A stretch of 64,000 nucleotides of DNA from CAZUMJ01 sp964621605 (GTDB taxonomy: Bacteria > Actinomycetota > Acidimicrobiia > Acidimicrobiales > Iamiaceae), in assembly GCA_964621605.1 (NCBI GenBank), contig CAZUMJ010000001.1:90953-154952 (forward strand). Reading direction: 5' to 3'. The notes under the pieces were generated by a model. That model searched no databases and was not told where the DNA came from. It was given only the letters and a program-made list of their open reading frames with translations. Shown in pieces: positions 1 through 7,001 of the stretch. A program made the translations under genes and the position numbers. The number at the start of each line of letters is the position of its first letter. Within the stretch, counting starts at the first letter, position 1.

Positions 1-294
1 GGTGTAGCGGAACATGGCGGCACCGGTGTCGGCGTTGTACGTGCCGGTGCCGTCGCCGAAGGTCCAGGCAGTGGCATCGACGGTGGCCGGAGCGACCGCG
101 GCTCGACTCTGGGTGAGCCCCATGCTCGTGGTGACCTGCTCCGACACGGCCCACGTGAGGGCGGTCGAGCCGCCGACTTGGGCCAGCGCGCGTGCGCTGG
201 CGGGAGGCGTGGCGTCGGTGCCGAACGCGCCAGCGGCAGTGATGGCGGCGACGGCGAGCGCGACGCACGCTCGGGTCAGGCGGTGGCGGTCCAT
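1..294 (-). CDS. HtaA-domain heme-binding surface protein (N-terminal part)
   Basis: This is the first 98 residues of a secreted protein; the rest lies beyond the left edge. The ATG at 294 is preceded by AGGAG at good spacing. Residues 1-37 form a signal peptide (short basic start, Ala/Val-rich core, Ala-rich cleavage region). From about residue 42 the sequence TALTWAVSE followed by AWTFGDGTGTYN and AMFRYT looks like the start of an HtaA domain. In Corynebacterium, HtaA proteins bind hemin at the cell surface and hand it to the HmuTUV transporter. The hmuVUT genes directly upstream on the same strand support that role. The 98-bp gap to hmuV and a promoter-like segment at 327-366 suggest separate transcription. 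The domain call is by eye from a fragment. Confidence 0.6.
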   Translation of the reverse strand, partial: MDRHRLTRACVALAVAAITAAGAFGTDATPPASARALAQVGGSTALTWAVSEQVTTSMGLTQSRAAVAPATVDATAWTFGDGTGTYNADTGAAMFRYT

Positions 295-326
295 GTCGCT
301 CCTTCAGGAGAGGCTACAGAAAGGTG

Positions 327-366
327 TTAGGTATGCTTACTATCGGATGTGATGGGGCGGCTGCAA
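327..366 (-). promoter_or_regulatory. Putative iron-regulated promoter of the HtaA gene
   Basis: Read on the minus strand, TTGCAG (366-361) and GATAGT (344-339) could be -35 and -10 boxes with a 16-base spacer. Bases 327-343 (TTAGGTATGCTTACTAT) partly match the DtxR/IdeR iron box (TTAGGTTAG-type half site). The octamer ATAGTAAG recurs at the divergent promoter near 4418, which fits shared iron control of the heme locus. The match is imperfect and the assignment is inference. Confidence 0.35.
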
Positions 367-392
367 CCCGTCAGGTTGTGGAACCCGCTCGG

Positions 393-1241
393 TCAGCGAG
401 GAACGCCCCGCCGGGGGAGCACGAGCGTCGTGCCGGTGACCGGATGCGGCACCACGTCCACGGCGTGGGCGTAGACCTCGCCCAACAGCTCCGGGGTGAG
501 GACCGTGTCTGGTGGGCCGTCCGCAACGACGGCCCCCTGCGCGAGCACGACGACCCTGTGGGCGTGCGCCGCCGCTGCCCCGAGGTCGTGCAGCACCACC
601 ACTGCCGCCGCGCCGGCACCCACACGGGCGCGTACGACTTCGAGGCACAGCTCCTGGTGATGCAGATCCAACGCCGCGGTGGGCTCGTCGAGCAGGAGCA
701 CCTGCGTCTCCTGGGCAAGGACGCGTGCCATCGCGACACGGGCCGCCTCGCCACCCGACAGCGACGACACGGGCCGGTCCGTGAGGTGTGCGACGTCCGT
801 CGCGGCCAGCGCTTCGTCGATCGCACGGTCGTCGTCGCTACTCCGCGCCGTGTGCAGCCAGGGTGCCCGCCCCATCTCGACGACCTGGCGCACCGTGAAC
901 GGAAACGTCACGACGTGCTGCTGCGGAAGCACCGCGCGCCGGCGTGCAGCCTCCCCCTCGGTCAGCTCGCTGAGGTCGCGACCGCGCAGCGTCACCGTGC
1001 CCGTCGTCGGGCTGAGGTCACCCGCGAGCACCGCGAGCAACGACGACTTGCCCGCGCCGTTCGGACCGACCAGCGCGACGAGCTCGCCGGCACGAGCGGC
1101 GACGTCGACGCCTCGCAACACGTCCACCCCGCGGTAGGAGATGCTCACTCCCGTCGCGGCGATGAGCAGATCACCGCGAGCTCCGGGGGTGGGGATGTCG
1201 TCGGTGTTAGGTCTCCGACGGACAGCGGCGAGCCTTCTCAT
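393..1241 (-). CDS. hmuV: Heme ABC transporter ATP-binding protein HmuV
   Basis: This is the ATPase subunit that drives heme import on the inner face of the membrane. Walker A GPNGAGKSS lies near residues 59-67, a Q-loop follows (VLPQQH), then the signature LSGGEAARVAMAR, Walker B VLLLDEPTAALD and the H-loop VVVLHDL. The length of about 282 residues fits the FecE/HmuV family. I chose the ATG at 1241 because it overlaps the stop of hmuU as ATGA; an in-frame ATG at 1247 is also possible. It is the last gene of a tightly coupled surface protein-hmuT-hmuU-hmuV operon. The substrate, heme rather than siderophore, is inferred from the neighbouring HtaA-like and heme oxygenase genes. Confidence 0.88.
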   Translation of the reverse strand: MRRLAAVRRRPNTDDIPTPGARGDLLIAATGVSISYRGVDVLRGVDVAARAGELVALVGPNGAGKSSLLAVLAGDLSPTTGTVTLRGRDLSELTEGEAARRRAVLPQQHVVTFPFTVRQVVEMGRAPWLHTARSSDDDRAIDEALAATDVAHLTDRPVSSLSGGEAARVAMARVLAQETQVLLLDEPTAALDLHHQELCLEVVRARVGAGAAAVVVLHDLGAAAAHAHRVVVLAQGAVVADGPPDTVLTPELLGEVYAHAVDVVPHPVTGTTLVLPRRGVPR

Positions 1242-2275
1242 GCCCATCCCCCCTGGCTCGCTCGTGTGCGGCGGAGCTGCCACAGGAAGACGGGGCTCCC
1301 CAACAGCGAGGTCAACACGCCGAGCGGGATCTCGGACGGCGCGGCAACCGTCCGTGCCAAGAGGTCGGCGAGCACCAGCAAGGTCGCGCCGAGGAGCATC
1401 GAGGCGGGGACGAGGGTGCGGTGCCGTGGCCCCAGCAACATCCGTACGAGGTGCGGCACCACGAGGCCGACGAACAAGATGATGCCCGAGACCGCCACCG
1501 CGGCTGCGGTCAGCACGGCGGTCACCACGAGCATCTGCACGCGCAGCCGCTCGATGCGCACGCCGAGGTGGCGCGCTGCGCGGTCACCCAGCGCGAGGAG
1601 GTCCAGCCGCCGGGCGTACAGCGTGGCGACGAGCATCCCGCCTATGGCGAACGGAAAGACGACGGCCACCTTCGCCCACGTGGCATTGGCGACCGAGCCC
1701 AGGGTCCAGAACGTGATCGAGCGCAACTCGGCATCTTCTGAGAAGTAGGTGAACATGCCGATGACCGCGCCCAGGAGCGCGTTCAACGCCACCCCCGTGA
1801 GGATGAGCGTCACCACCTCGGTGCGACCGTTCGCCCGCGCCGACAGGTAGACGACGGCAACCGTGACCAAGCCGCCGACGAACGCGGCGGTGGGGATGCT
1901 GAACGAACCGAGCGGCCCGGTACCGACGACGATCTGCGCGACTGCGCCGAGCACCGCGCCCGACGACACGCCGATGATGCCGGGCTCGGCCAGCGGGTTG
2001 GCGAACGTGCCCTGCATGGTCGCACCGGCCGCGCCGAGCGACCCGCCCACGATCGCGGCAAGCGCCACGCGCGGGAAGCGGATCTCCCACAGCACCTGGT
2101 CGTTGAGCAGGTGCGCAGGACCGGGTTCTGACCCGCTCAGCCTGCGTGTGAGCGCACCCACCACCTGACCGGGTGACAGATCGAATGCCCCGATGGCGGC
2201 GCCTGCAACGCAGGCAGCGAGCAGGGCCACGGCCAGCCCGGCGAGCACCGCCGCGTCGCGGCGCGTGGGGGTCAC
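1238..2275 (-). CDS. hmuU: Heme ABC transporter permease HmuU
   Basis: This is an FecCD/BtuC-type permease of 345 residues with about nine or ten hydrophobic segments. Family hallmarks include VLWEIRFPRVALAAIVGGSL near the N-terminus, GATMQGTFANPLAEPGIIG (the conserved Q-x-x-x-x-NPLA-P motif), and GLVVPHLVRMLLGPRHR plus EIPLGVLTSLLGSPVFLW near the C-terminus. It forms the membrane channel with HmuV and receives heme from HmuT. Translation starts with GTG at 2275, overlapping the hmuT stop by four bases (GTGA), and it overlaps hmuV by four bases, so the three subunits are probably translationally coupled. Confidence 0.9.
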   Translation of the reverse strand: MTPTRRDAAVLAGLAVALLAACVAGAAIGAFDLSPGQVVGALTRRLSGSEPGPAHLLNDQVLWEIRFPRVALAAIVGGSLGAAGATMQGTFANPLAEPGIIGVSSGAVLGAVAQIVVGTGPLGSFSIPTAAFVGGLVTVAVVYLSARANGRTEVVTLILTGVALNALLGAVIGMFTYFSEDAELRSITFWTLGSVANATWAKVAVVFPFAIGGMLVATLYARRLDLLALGDRAARHLGVRIERLRVQMLVVTAVLTAAAVAVSGIILFVGLVVPHLVRMLLGPRHRTLVPASMLLGATLLVLADLLARTVAAPSEIPLGVLTSLLGSPVFLWQLRRTRASQGGWA

Positions 2276-3312
2276 GGGACCGTGAGGCCGTTCATGAGCT
2301 GGCGCAAGGCGTCCGCGCTGCGGCTCCCGAAGCTGAACAGCAGACCGTCTTCGATCGTGATCACCCTCCGGTTGCGACCGGCGGGGGTCTGCGCGATCCC
2401 GGGGATGGTGAGGAGGCCGTCGATGCCGCCGACCGACTCGAGCCCAGAGGTCGTGAGCAGCAGCACCTCGGGCGCGGCCTGCACGAGGGCTTCGCTCGTG
2501 ATCGGCGTGAATGCCTTGCGCAGTCCCATCGCCGTGCCCGCGTCGACACCGCCGGCCGCGTCGATGAGCGAGTCAGGGCCGGCGCCGGGTCCGCCGAGCA
2601 ACGCCACGCCCGCGCTTCCGCGCAGGTACAAGAAGGCGACCCGTGGTGGGTCTGTCGCACGCCGAGCGGTGGCGCGCAACGCGTCGAGCTCCGCGACCGT
2701 CCGGCGAGCGAGCGCGGCCCCCGCCTGCGGGACGCCCAGCGCAGCCGCCACCGCCTCGATGTTGGGTGCCACGTCGGCGAGGCTGGTGGGACGCTTCAAC
2801 ACCACCACGGGGACGCCCACGCTGCGGAGCTGGGCAAGGGCCTCGGGGGGGCCGGTCTGGTCGTCCGCGAGGACCAACGTCGGCCGTAGCGACAGCACCG
2901 ACTCCGCGGACACGTCGTGTGCGCGGGTGACGACCGGGAGGTCCGCCGCCTCCGCAAACGTGGTGGACACGTCCCGTGCGACGACTCGGTCGCCGAAGCC
3001 GAGTTGGAAGACGAGCTCGTTGATGTCGGCGAAGAGGGGCACGATGCGACTCGTGTCGGTGACGGTCACGTCGCGCCCGTCCGCGGACCGCACGGTGACC
3101 GGAAGGTGCTGAGCGGGAGCGGTCGTCGGCGCCCCGAGGCTGTCCGCGGCCGGTCCGACGTGGCGCTCCGGGGGCGTCGCCCCGCCCTGCGCCGACGCGC
3201 ACCCCGTCAGCGCAAGAAGCGCGACGCCGAGCAGCCGGGTGGCCAGGCGCGACCCGTGACGTCGGGCGGCCCTCCTCGTCACCGGGCGGGCCCGTTCCTG
3301 CCGAGAGCTCAT
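2272..3312 (-). CDS. hmuT: Heme-binding lipoprotein HmuT (ABC substrate-binding)
   Basis: This is a periplasmic-binding-protein-like lipoprotein of 346 residues. After a basic N-terminus, the hydrophobic stretch ends in the lipobox LALTGC at about residue 38, so the mature protein should be lipid-anchored outside the membrane. The fold is the TroA/BtuF class: RIVPLFADINELVFQLGFGD, then ESVLSLRPTLVLADDQ and a long linker helix. HmuT family members receive heme from HtaA-type proteins and deliver it to HmuUV. The ATG overlaps the stop of the upstream surface-protein gene as ATGA. Heme specificity is inferred from context. Confidence 0.88.
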   Translation of the reverse strand: MSSRQERARPVTRRAARRHGSRLATRLLGVALLALTGCASAQGGATPPERHVGPAADSLGAPTTAPAQHLPVTVRSADGRDVTVTDTSRIVPLFADINELVFQLGFGDRVVARDVSTTFAEAADLPVVTRAHDVSAESVLSLRPTLVLADDQTGPPEALAQLRSVGVPVVVLKRPTSLADVAPNIEAVAAALGVPQAGAALARRTVAELDALRATARRATDPPRVAFLYLRGSAGVALLGGPGAGPDSLIDAAGGVDAGTAMGLRKAFTPITSEALVQAAPEVLLLTTSGLESVGGIDGLLTIPGIAQTPAGRNRRVITIEDGLLFSFGSRSADALRQLMNGLTVP

Positions 3313-4365
3313 GGCCGATCGCCGCGTCGTCTGATCACCATGCCCCCAACCGCGAGCACGGCCGCGGCGCCAACCCCGACGAGCAGGGCGAAGGTGCCCC
3401 GCGAGGACGAGTCCTTGTCGGTGTGAGGCCGAGGCGGTGAGGTGGGCTGCGGCGCCGGAGCAACCGTGCTGCTCGGGGTCGACGTCTCACGCGTGAACGA
3501 CACGGGAAGGAGGAGGTCGAGGCTTCGGTCGGTGCCGGGCATCGCGTCGCTTCGCACGGCGAGCGCGCACCGGACGGCACGGCAGTCGGTTGCTGCATCG
3601 ATGACGGCCTGCACGTGCAGCGAGACCGAGAATGCGCCGCCCGCGGCGAACGGTCGGGCAACGTCCTCGCCGTAGGCGGGAGGGGTGTCGTTCAGCCATG
3701 CCGCGCCCTCGGGCGGGGTGGTGCACGGCCCGGGGGCGAGNNNNNNNNNNNNNNNNNNNNNNNNNNNNNNNNNNNNNNNNNNNNNNNNNNNNNNNNNNNN
3801 NNNNNNNNNNNNNNNNNNNNNNNNNNNNNNNNNNNNNNNNGTCCTGCGAACGGTCTGACGAGCGGAGGTGGTCGTTGCGGGTCGTGATGGCACACCGCAC
3901 CGAGAAGCAGTCGAGGCTGGCGTTGATCGTGGGGTGCGCCGTCATCGTCAGGGTGAAGGTGCCACCGGGGCCGTAGGGCTGGGCGAGGCCCATGCCGTAG
4001 GTGGGCGGGTTGTTCGACACCCATCCCGAGACGCCTTCGGTGCCGGTGCGGTCCTGGCCGCCGCCGCATGGGCCGGGCGCCGCGTTGGTGGCGGGCAGCA
4101 CGCAGAGCGCCACGTAGATGCCCTTGTCGACGTGGAAGCCGGCACCGCTGACGGTGAGCGTCTGCCCACCGGGGTCGAGGCCGGTGGTCTGCGAGACGGT
4201 GAGCGTTCGCCCTTCACCGGTCACCGTGCGACCGTCGGCGGACAGCGTTGCAACGGGTGCGCGTGCCGGGTCGTCGGCTGCTCGTGCGGGGGCCGCGGCC
4301 AGGGTGACCAGGCCACTGAGCGCCAGGGTGAGCAGCATGATCGCTGCAACTCGAGTTCTGGTCAC
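3309..4365 (-). CDS. Surface-anchored protein with two neocarzinostatin-like repeats, interrupted by an assembly gap
   Basis: The 4365 end encodes a signal peptide (MTRTRVAAIMLLTLALSG, cleavage near APARA) and a domain with VSQTTGLDPGGQTLTVSG and two Cys pairs (VALCVLPATNAAPGPC and DCFSVRC). The 3309 end encodes a second copy (APGPC, then DCRAVRCALAVRSD), a Pro/Ser/Thr-rich stalk, a membrane helix (GTFALLVGVGAAAVLAVGG) and an IRRR tail. The Cys spacing and GLDPGGQT motif resemble the neocarzinostatin/enediyne-apoprotein beta-sandwich. I read both ends as one protein because they share the repeat and have complementary ends, but the 100-N gap (3741-3840) hides the join, so two genes cannot be excluded. 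It precedes hmuT with an ATGA overlap, which implies a role in capturing heme at the cell surface. Confidence 0.6.
3741..3840. other. Assembly gap (100 N)
   Basis: One hundred N bases, a conventional placeholder of unknown true length. The gap falls between two similar protein repeats, so a repeat-induced assembly break is likely. The reading frames on either side cannot be compared across it. Confidence 0.99.
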
Positions 4366-4416
4366 GGTGGCGCTACCTACTCCCGTCCGGTCGCCATGTC
4401 TGGTACACCACTGACA

Positions 4417-4436
4417 TATAGTAAGGTGGACTTTAC
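4417..4436 (+). promoter_or_regulatory. Putative -10 element and iron-box-like palindrome between the surface-protein gene and hmuO
   Basis: TATAGT (4417-4422) could be a -10 box for hmuO. It runs into GTAAGGTGGACTTTAC (4421-4436), an interrupted palindrome centred on GG that resembles DtxR/IdeR operators. The octamer ATAGTAAG also occurs at the HtaA promoter (minus strand, around 343-336). The intergenic region of about 130 bp must serve the divergent surface protein-hmuTUV operon and hmuO, so one operator could control both. Inference only. Confidence 0.38.
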
Positions 4437-4493
4437 ACTAGAGCGTTAGCTTGGTGTCCAACTGACATCACCACCTAGATGCGAGGCCATGCC

Positions 4494-5153
4494 ATGCCGG
4501 TGACCACCGAGCCACCCGTTGACATCACCTTCTCCGATGCGGTCCGCCAGGCGACCGCCGGCGTCCACCGCACCGCCGAGACGGCTCCCTTCCTGGGTCG
4601 CCTGCTCGGCGGAGCGCTGCCCATCACCGACTACGGCCGCCTGATCGTGCAGCACCACGCGATCTACCACGCGCTGGAGGCGTCCAACGCGGTCATGGCG
4701 TCAGACCCGGTCGCCGGGCCCTTCGTGAGCAACGAGCTGCTTCGGCGACCGGCGCTCGAACGCGATGCGATCGCTGTGCTGGGCACCGACTGGGCGGAAC
4801 GACCCGAAGCGGAGCTCGTTCCCGCCACCGTCGAGTACTGCCAGCGTCTCCTCGAAGTGGGCGGGAGCTGGCCGGGCGGGTGGATCGGCCACCAGTACGT
4901 CCGTTACCTCGGCGACCTCTCGGGCGGCTTGCACATCCGACAGGTGATCGAGCGGATCTACGACATCGACGCCGACACGGGCACCGCCTTCTACGACTTC
5001 CCGAAGGTGCCCGACCCGCAGGCGTGGAAGCAGGCATACCGGCAGCGCCTCGACGCGGCACCGTGGGACGCAGACGAACAGGCGCGCATCGTCGACGAGG
5101 TGCTGGAGGCGTATCGCCTCAACACCGCGATCTTCACGCAGCTCGGTGAGTGA
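4494..5153 (+). CDS. hmuO: Heme oxygenase (biliverdin-producing)
   Basis: The enzyme cleaves heme to biliverdin, CO and ferrous iron in the cytoplasm. The protein is all-helical and about 219 residues, usual for HmuO/HO-1. The proximal His is in AGVHRTAE (His25), and the distal helix carries the family signature YLGDLSGG. I chose the ATG at 4494 because GCGAGG lies eight bases upstream; an in-frame ATG at 4479 would add five residues. It is divergent from the heme-uptake operon, so imported heme can be used as an iron source. The DUF2470 gene downstream overlaps its end. Confidence 0.92.
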   Translation: MPVTTEPPVDITFSDAVRQATAGVHRTAETAPFLGRLLGGALPITDYGRLIVQHHAIYHALEASNAVMASDPVAGPFVSNELLRRPALERDAIAVLGTDWAERPEAELVPATVEYCQRLLEVGGSWPGGWIGHQYVRYLGDLSGGLHIRQVIERIYDIDADTGTAFYDFPKVPDPQAWKQAYRQRLDAAPWDADEQARIVDEVLEAYRLNTAIFTQLGE

Positions 5154-5460
5154 GCGCGCCACCGCGGCGTGGCTCACCGCCGACGTGGTGACCGCGATCC
5201 TGCGTCACATGAACGACGATCACCGGGACGACAACGTCGTCATCTGCCGCGGTGTCGGTGGCGTTGCTGACGCGACGGAGGCCGTGTGCGTCGGGCTCGA
5301 CCTGCACGCCGTGACCTTCACTGCACAGACGTCGACCGGTCGCCGAGACGTCCGCGTCCCGTTCGCCGCGGCCCTGACAGACCGCCCGCAGGTCAGGGCC
5401 GAGATCGCCGCGCTCTACCACGAGGCCGCGGCGCGGCTCGGGCTCCCACCTCGCACCTGA
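5146..5460 (+). CDS. DUF2470 domain protein
   Basis: A 104-residue protein whose core, ILRHMNDDHRDDNVVICRG, matches the DUF2470 family. In HugZ/HutZ-type heme-degrading proteins this domain is the C-terminal part that contributes to heme contact. Here it stands alone, translated from a GTG that overlaps the 3' end of hmuO by eight bases. The coupling suggests that it helps heme oxygenase, for example in heme binding or product handling, but this is inference from position. No signal peptide or membrane segment is visible. Confidence 0.75.
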   Translation: MSERATAAWLTADVVTAILRHMNDDHRDDNVVICRGVGGVADATEAVCVGLDLHAVTFTAQTSTGRRDVRVPFAAALTDRPQVRAEIAALYHEAAARLGLPPRT

Positions 5461-5494
5461 GTGCGACGGCCTGGCGTCGTCACGTCGCGCGGGA

Positions 5495-6895
5495 TCACGT
5501 GGAGGGCGTGGCGGGACCACCCGCAGCGGCCTGGTCGGGAGTGCCGATGCACCAGCCGCCCTTCTGCGAACCCTTCACCTCGTATAGGGCCCGGTCTGCC
5601 GCGTCGACGAGGACGTCGATCGAGCACGACCCGGGTTGCGCGGCCGCGATGCCGATACTTGCCCCGACGGTCACCTCGCGGTCGCCGATCGTGACCGGTG
5701 CGCGCAACGTCACGAGGAGGCGTTCCGCGAGCATCTCGAGTGCGGCGACGTCACGCACCCTGGGGCACAGGATCGTGAACTCGTCGCCACCGATTCGAGC
5801 GACGAGGTCGTAAACGCCGACGGTGGTGCGCAGACGTGTCGCGACCTGCGTCAGAAGGACGTCGCCGACGCCGTGGCCGAGCGAGTCGTTGATCGGCTTG
5901 AAGCCGTCGAGGTCCACGTAGAGAACCCCCACGAGCCCCGTCCTGCCCGAACGGTCGAGCTGTTCTTGGAGCTGCTCGAAGAAGGTGGCGCGGTTCGCCA
6001 GACCGGTCAGGGCATCGTGGTGCGCGGCGTGGCGGAGGCGTGCAGCAGCCGCCTCGCGTTCGAACAGCAGGGCGCTGAGCCGGACGAGGCGGTCGAGTGC
6101 GTTTCGGCAGGTGTGGTCGGGCTCTTCGTCGTCGCGACGCCACAGCACGAGGCAGCCGTCGACGGCGTGTCCGTTCGGTGCCGTGATCGGCCACGCCCAG
6201 CACCAGAGGTGGCCGCGCTCGGCTGCCTCTGCGGCCAGCGCGTCGGGAAGGTCTGCGCAGGGCGCCCAGCGCGGCTCACCGGTTGAGCGAGCCGCTTCCC
6301 ACGGCACGTTCCCGTCGAGAGGTACGTCGCCGCGTTGATGAGGGCCGAGCGTCGCCGCGGCGCGCGTGTGCTGTGCTCCGGTGACCGCATCGGGGTAGAA
6401 GACGATGCCGTCACCGGCGAGCGTCTCGGCGCCCATGACACCGACGAGCAGGTCGAGCACCTCTCCGAGTGGTGCGTTGCCGGCGATGGCGTCCAGGGTC
6501 TTGTCGAGCAACCAGTGCTCGTCCCATGGCCTGGCGTACACGGCGAGCCCACGCACGTCCGGGTCGTCGAACTGGGCGTTGGCGGTGATCTCCGCGATGA
6601 CCTGGGAGCCGTCGGCCCGGTTCAGGCGGAACAGCATCGGGCGCTGCATCCCCGACGCGGTCATCGCGTAGGCAACAGAATCGATCGCTTCTGCGCTCCA
6701 CCCCACGTCGACGTGGTCGAGGATGTTCGATCCGCGAGCCTTCTCCGAGGAGACCCCGAACAGCCGCTCGACCGCGCCGCTCGTCCAGGTGATCGTTCCG
6801 TTCTCGTCGACGATGAACATCACGAACGGAGCCAAGTCGCCGAGGCGGCGGGCGAGGCGCGCCTCACGGTCGGCGTCGTGTCCCCTCGAAGTCAC
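5495..6895 (-). CDS. PAS-GGDEF diguanylate cyclase
   Basis: A 466-residue signalling protein. The N-terminal part (about 20-135) is PAS-like (FVMFIVDENGTITWTSGAVE). The middle (about 140-280) looks GAF-like with conserved Trp residues. Residues 290-450 form a GGDEF domain: HHDALTGLANRATF, LYVDLDGFKPINDSLGH and an intact active site RIGGDEF. It should convert two GTP to c-di-GMP. No membrane segment is visible, so the sensor is probably cytoplasmic. It starts with GTG at 6895. An RsiG-like c-di-GMP-binding protein is encoded at 40188-40727. The neighbours give no hint of the input signal. Confidence 0.85.
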   Translation of the reverse strand: MTSRGHDADREARLARRLGDLAPFVMFIVDENGTITWTSGAVERLFGVSSEKARGSNILDHVDVGWSAEAIDSVAYAMTASGMQRPMLFRLNRADGSQVIAEITANAQFDDPDVRGLAVYARPWDEHWLLDKTLDAIAGNAPLGEVLDLLVGVMGAETLAGDGIVFYPDAVTGAQHTRAAATLGPHQRGDVPLDGNVPWEAARSTGEPRWAPCADLPDALAAEAAERGHLWCWAWPITAPNGHAVDGCLVLWRRDDEEPDHTCRNALDRLVRLSALLFEREAAAARLRHAAHHDALTGLANRATFFEQLQEQLDRSGRTGLVGVLYVDLDGFKPINDSLGHGVGDVLLTQVATRLRTTVGVYDLVARIGGDEFTILCPRVRDVAALEMLAERLLVTLRAPVTIGDREVTVGASIGIAAAQPGSCSIDVLVDAADRALYEVKGSQKGGWCIGTPDQAAAGGPATPST

Positions 6896-6927
6896 TCGGA
6901 CATCGTATGGCTTGCGTCGCGGTCAGG

Positions 6928-6959
6928 GCCGTCCCAGGTCAGTGCCGTCCCAGGTCAGT
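6928..6959. repeat. Two tandem copies of a 16-bp unit
   Basis: GCCGTCCCAGGTCAGT occurs at 6928-6943 and immediately again at 6944-6959, in the 106-bp gap between the GGDEF gene start and the metallophosphoesterase stop. It lies upstream of the GGDEF gene, so it might be an operator pair; no other role is visible. Confidence 0.6.
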
Positions 6960-7001
6960 GCGGCGCGGGGCTACGGCCCGCAGCGCGCATGCGAGCTCCG
7001 C

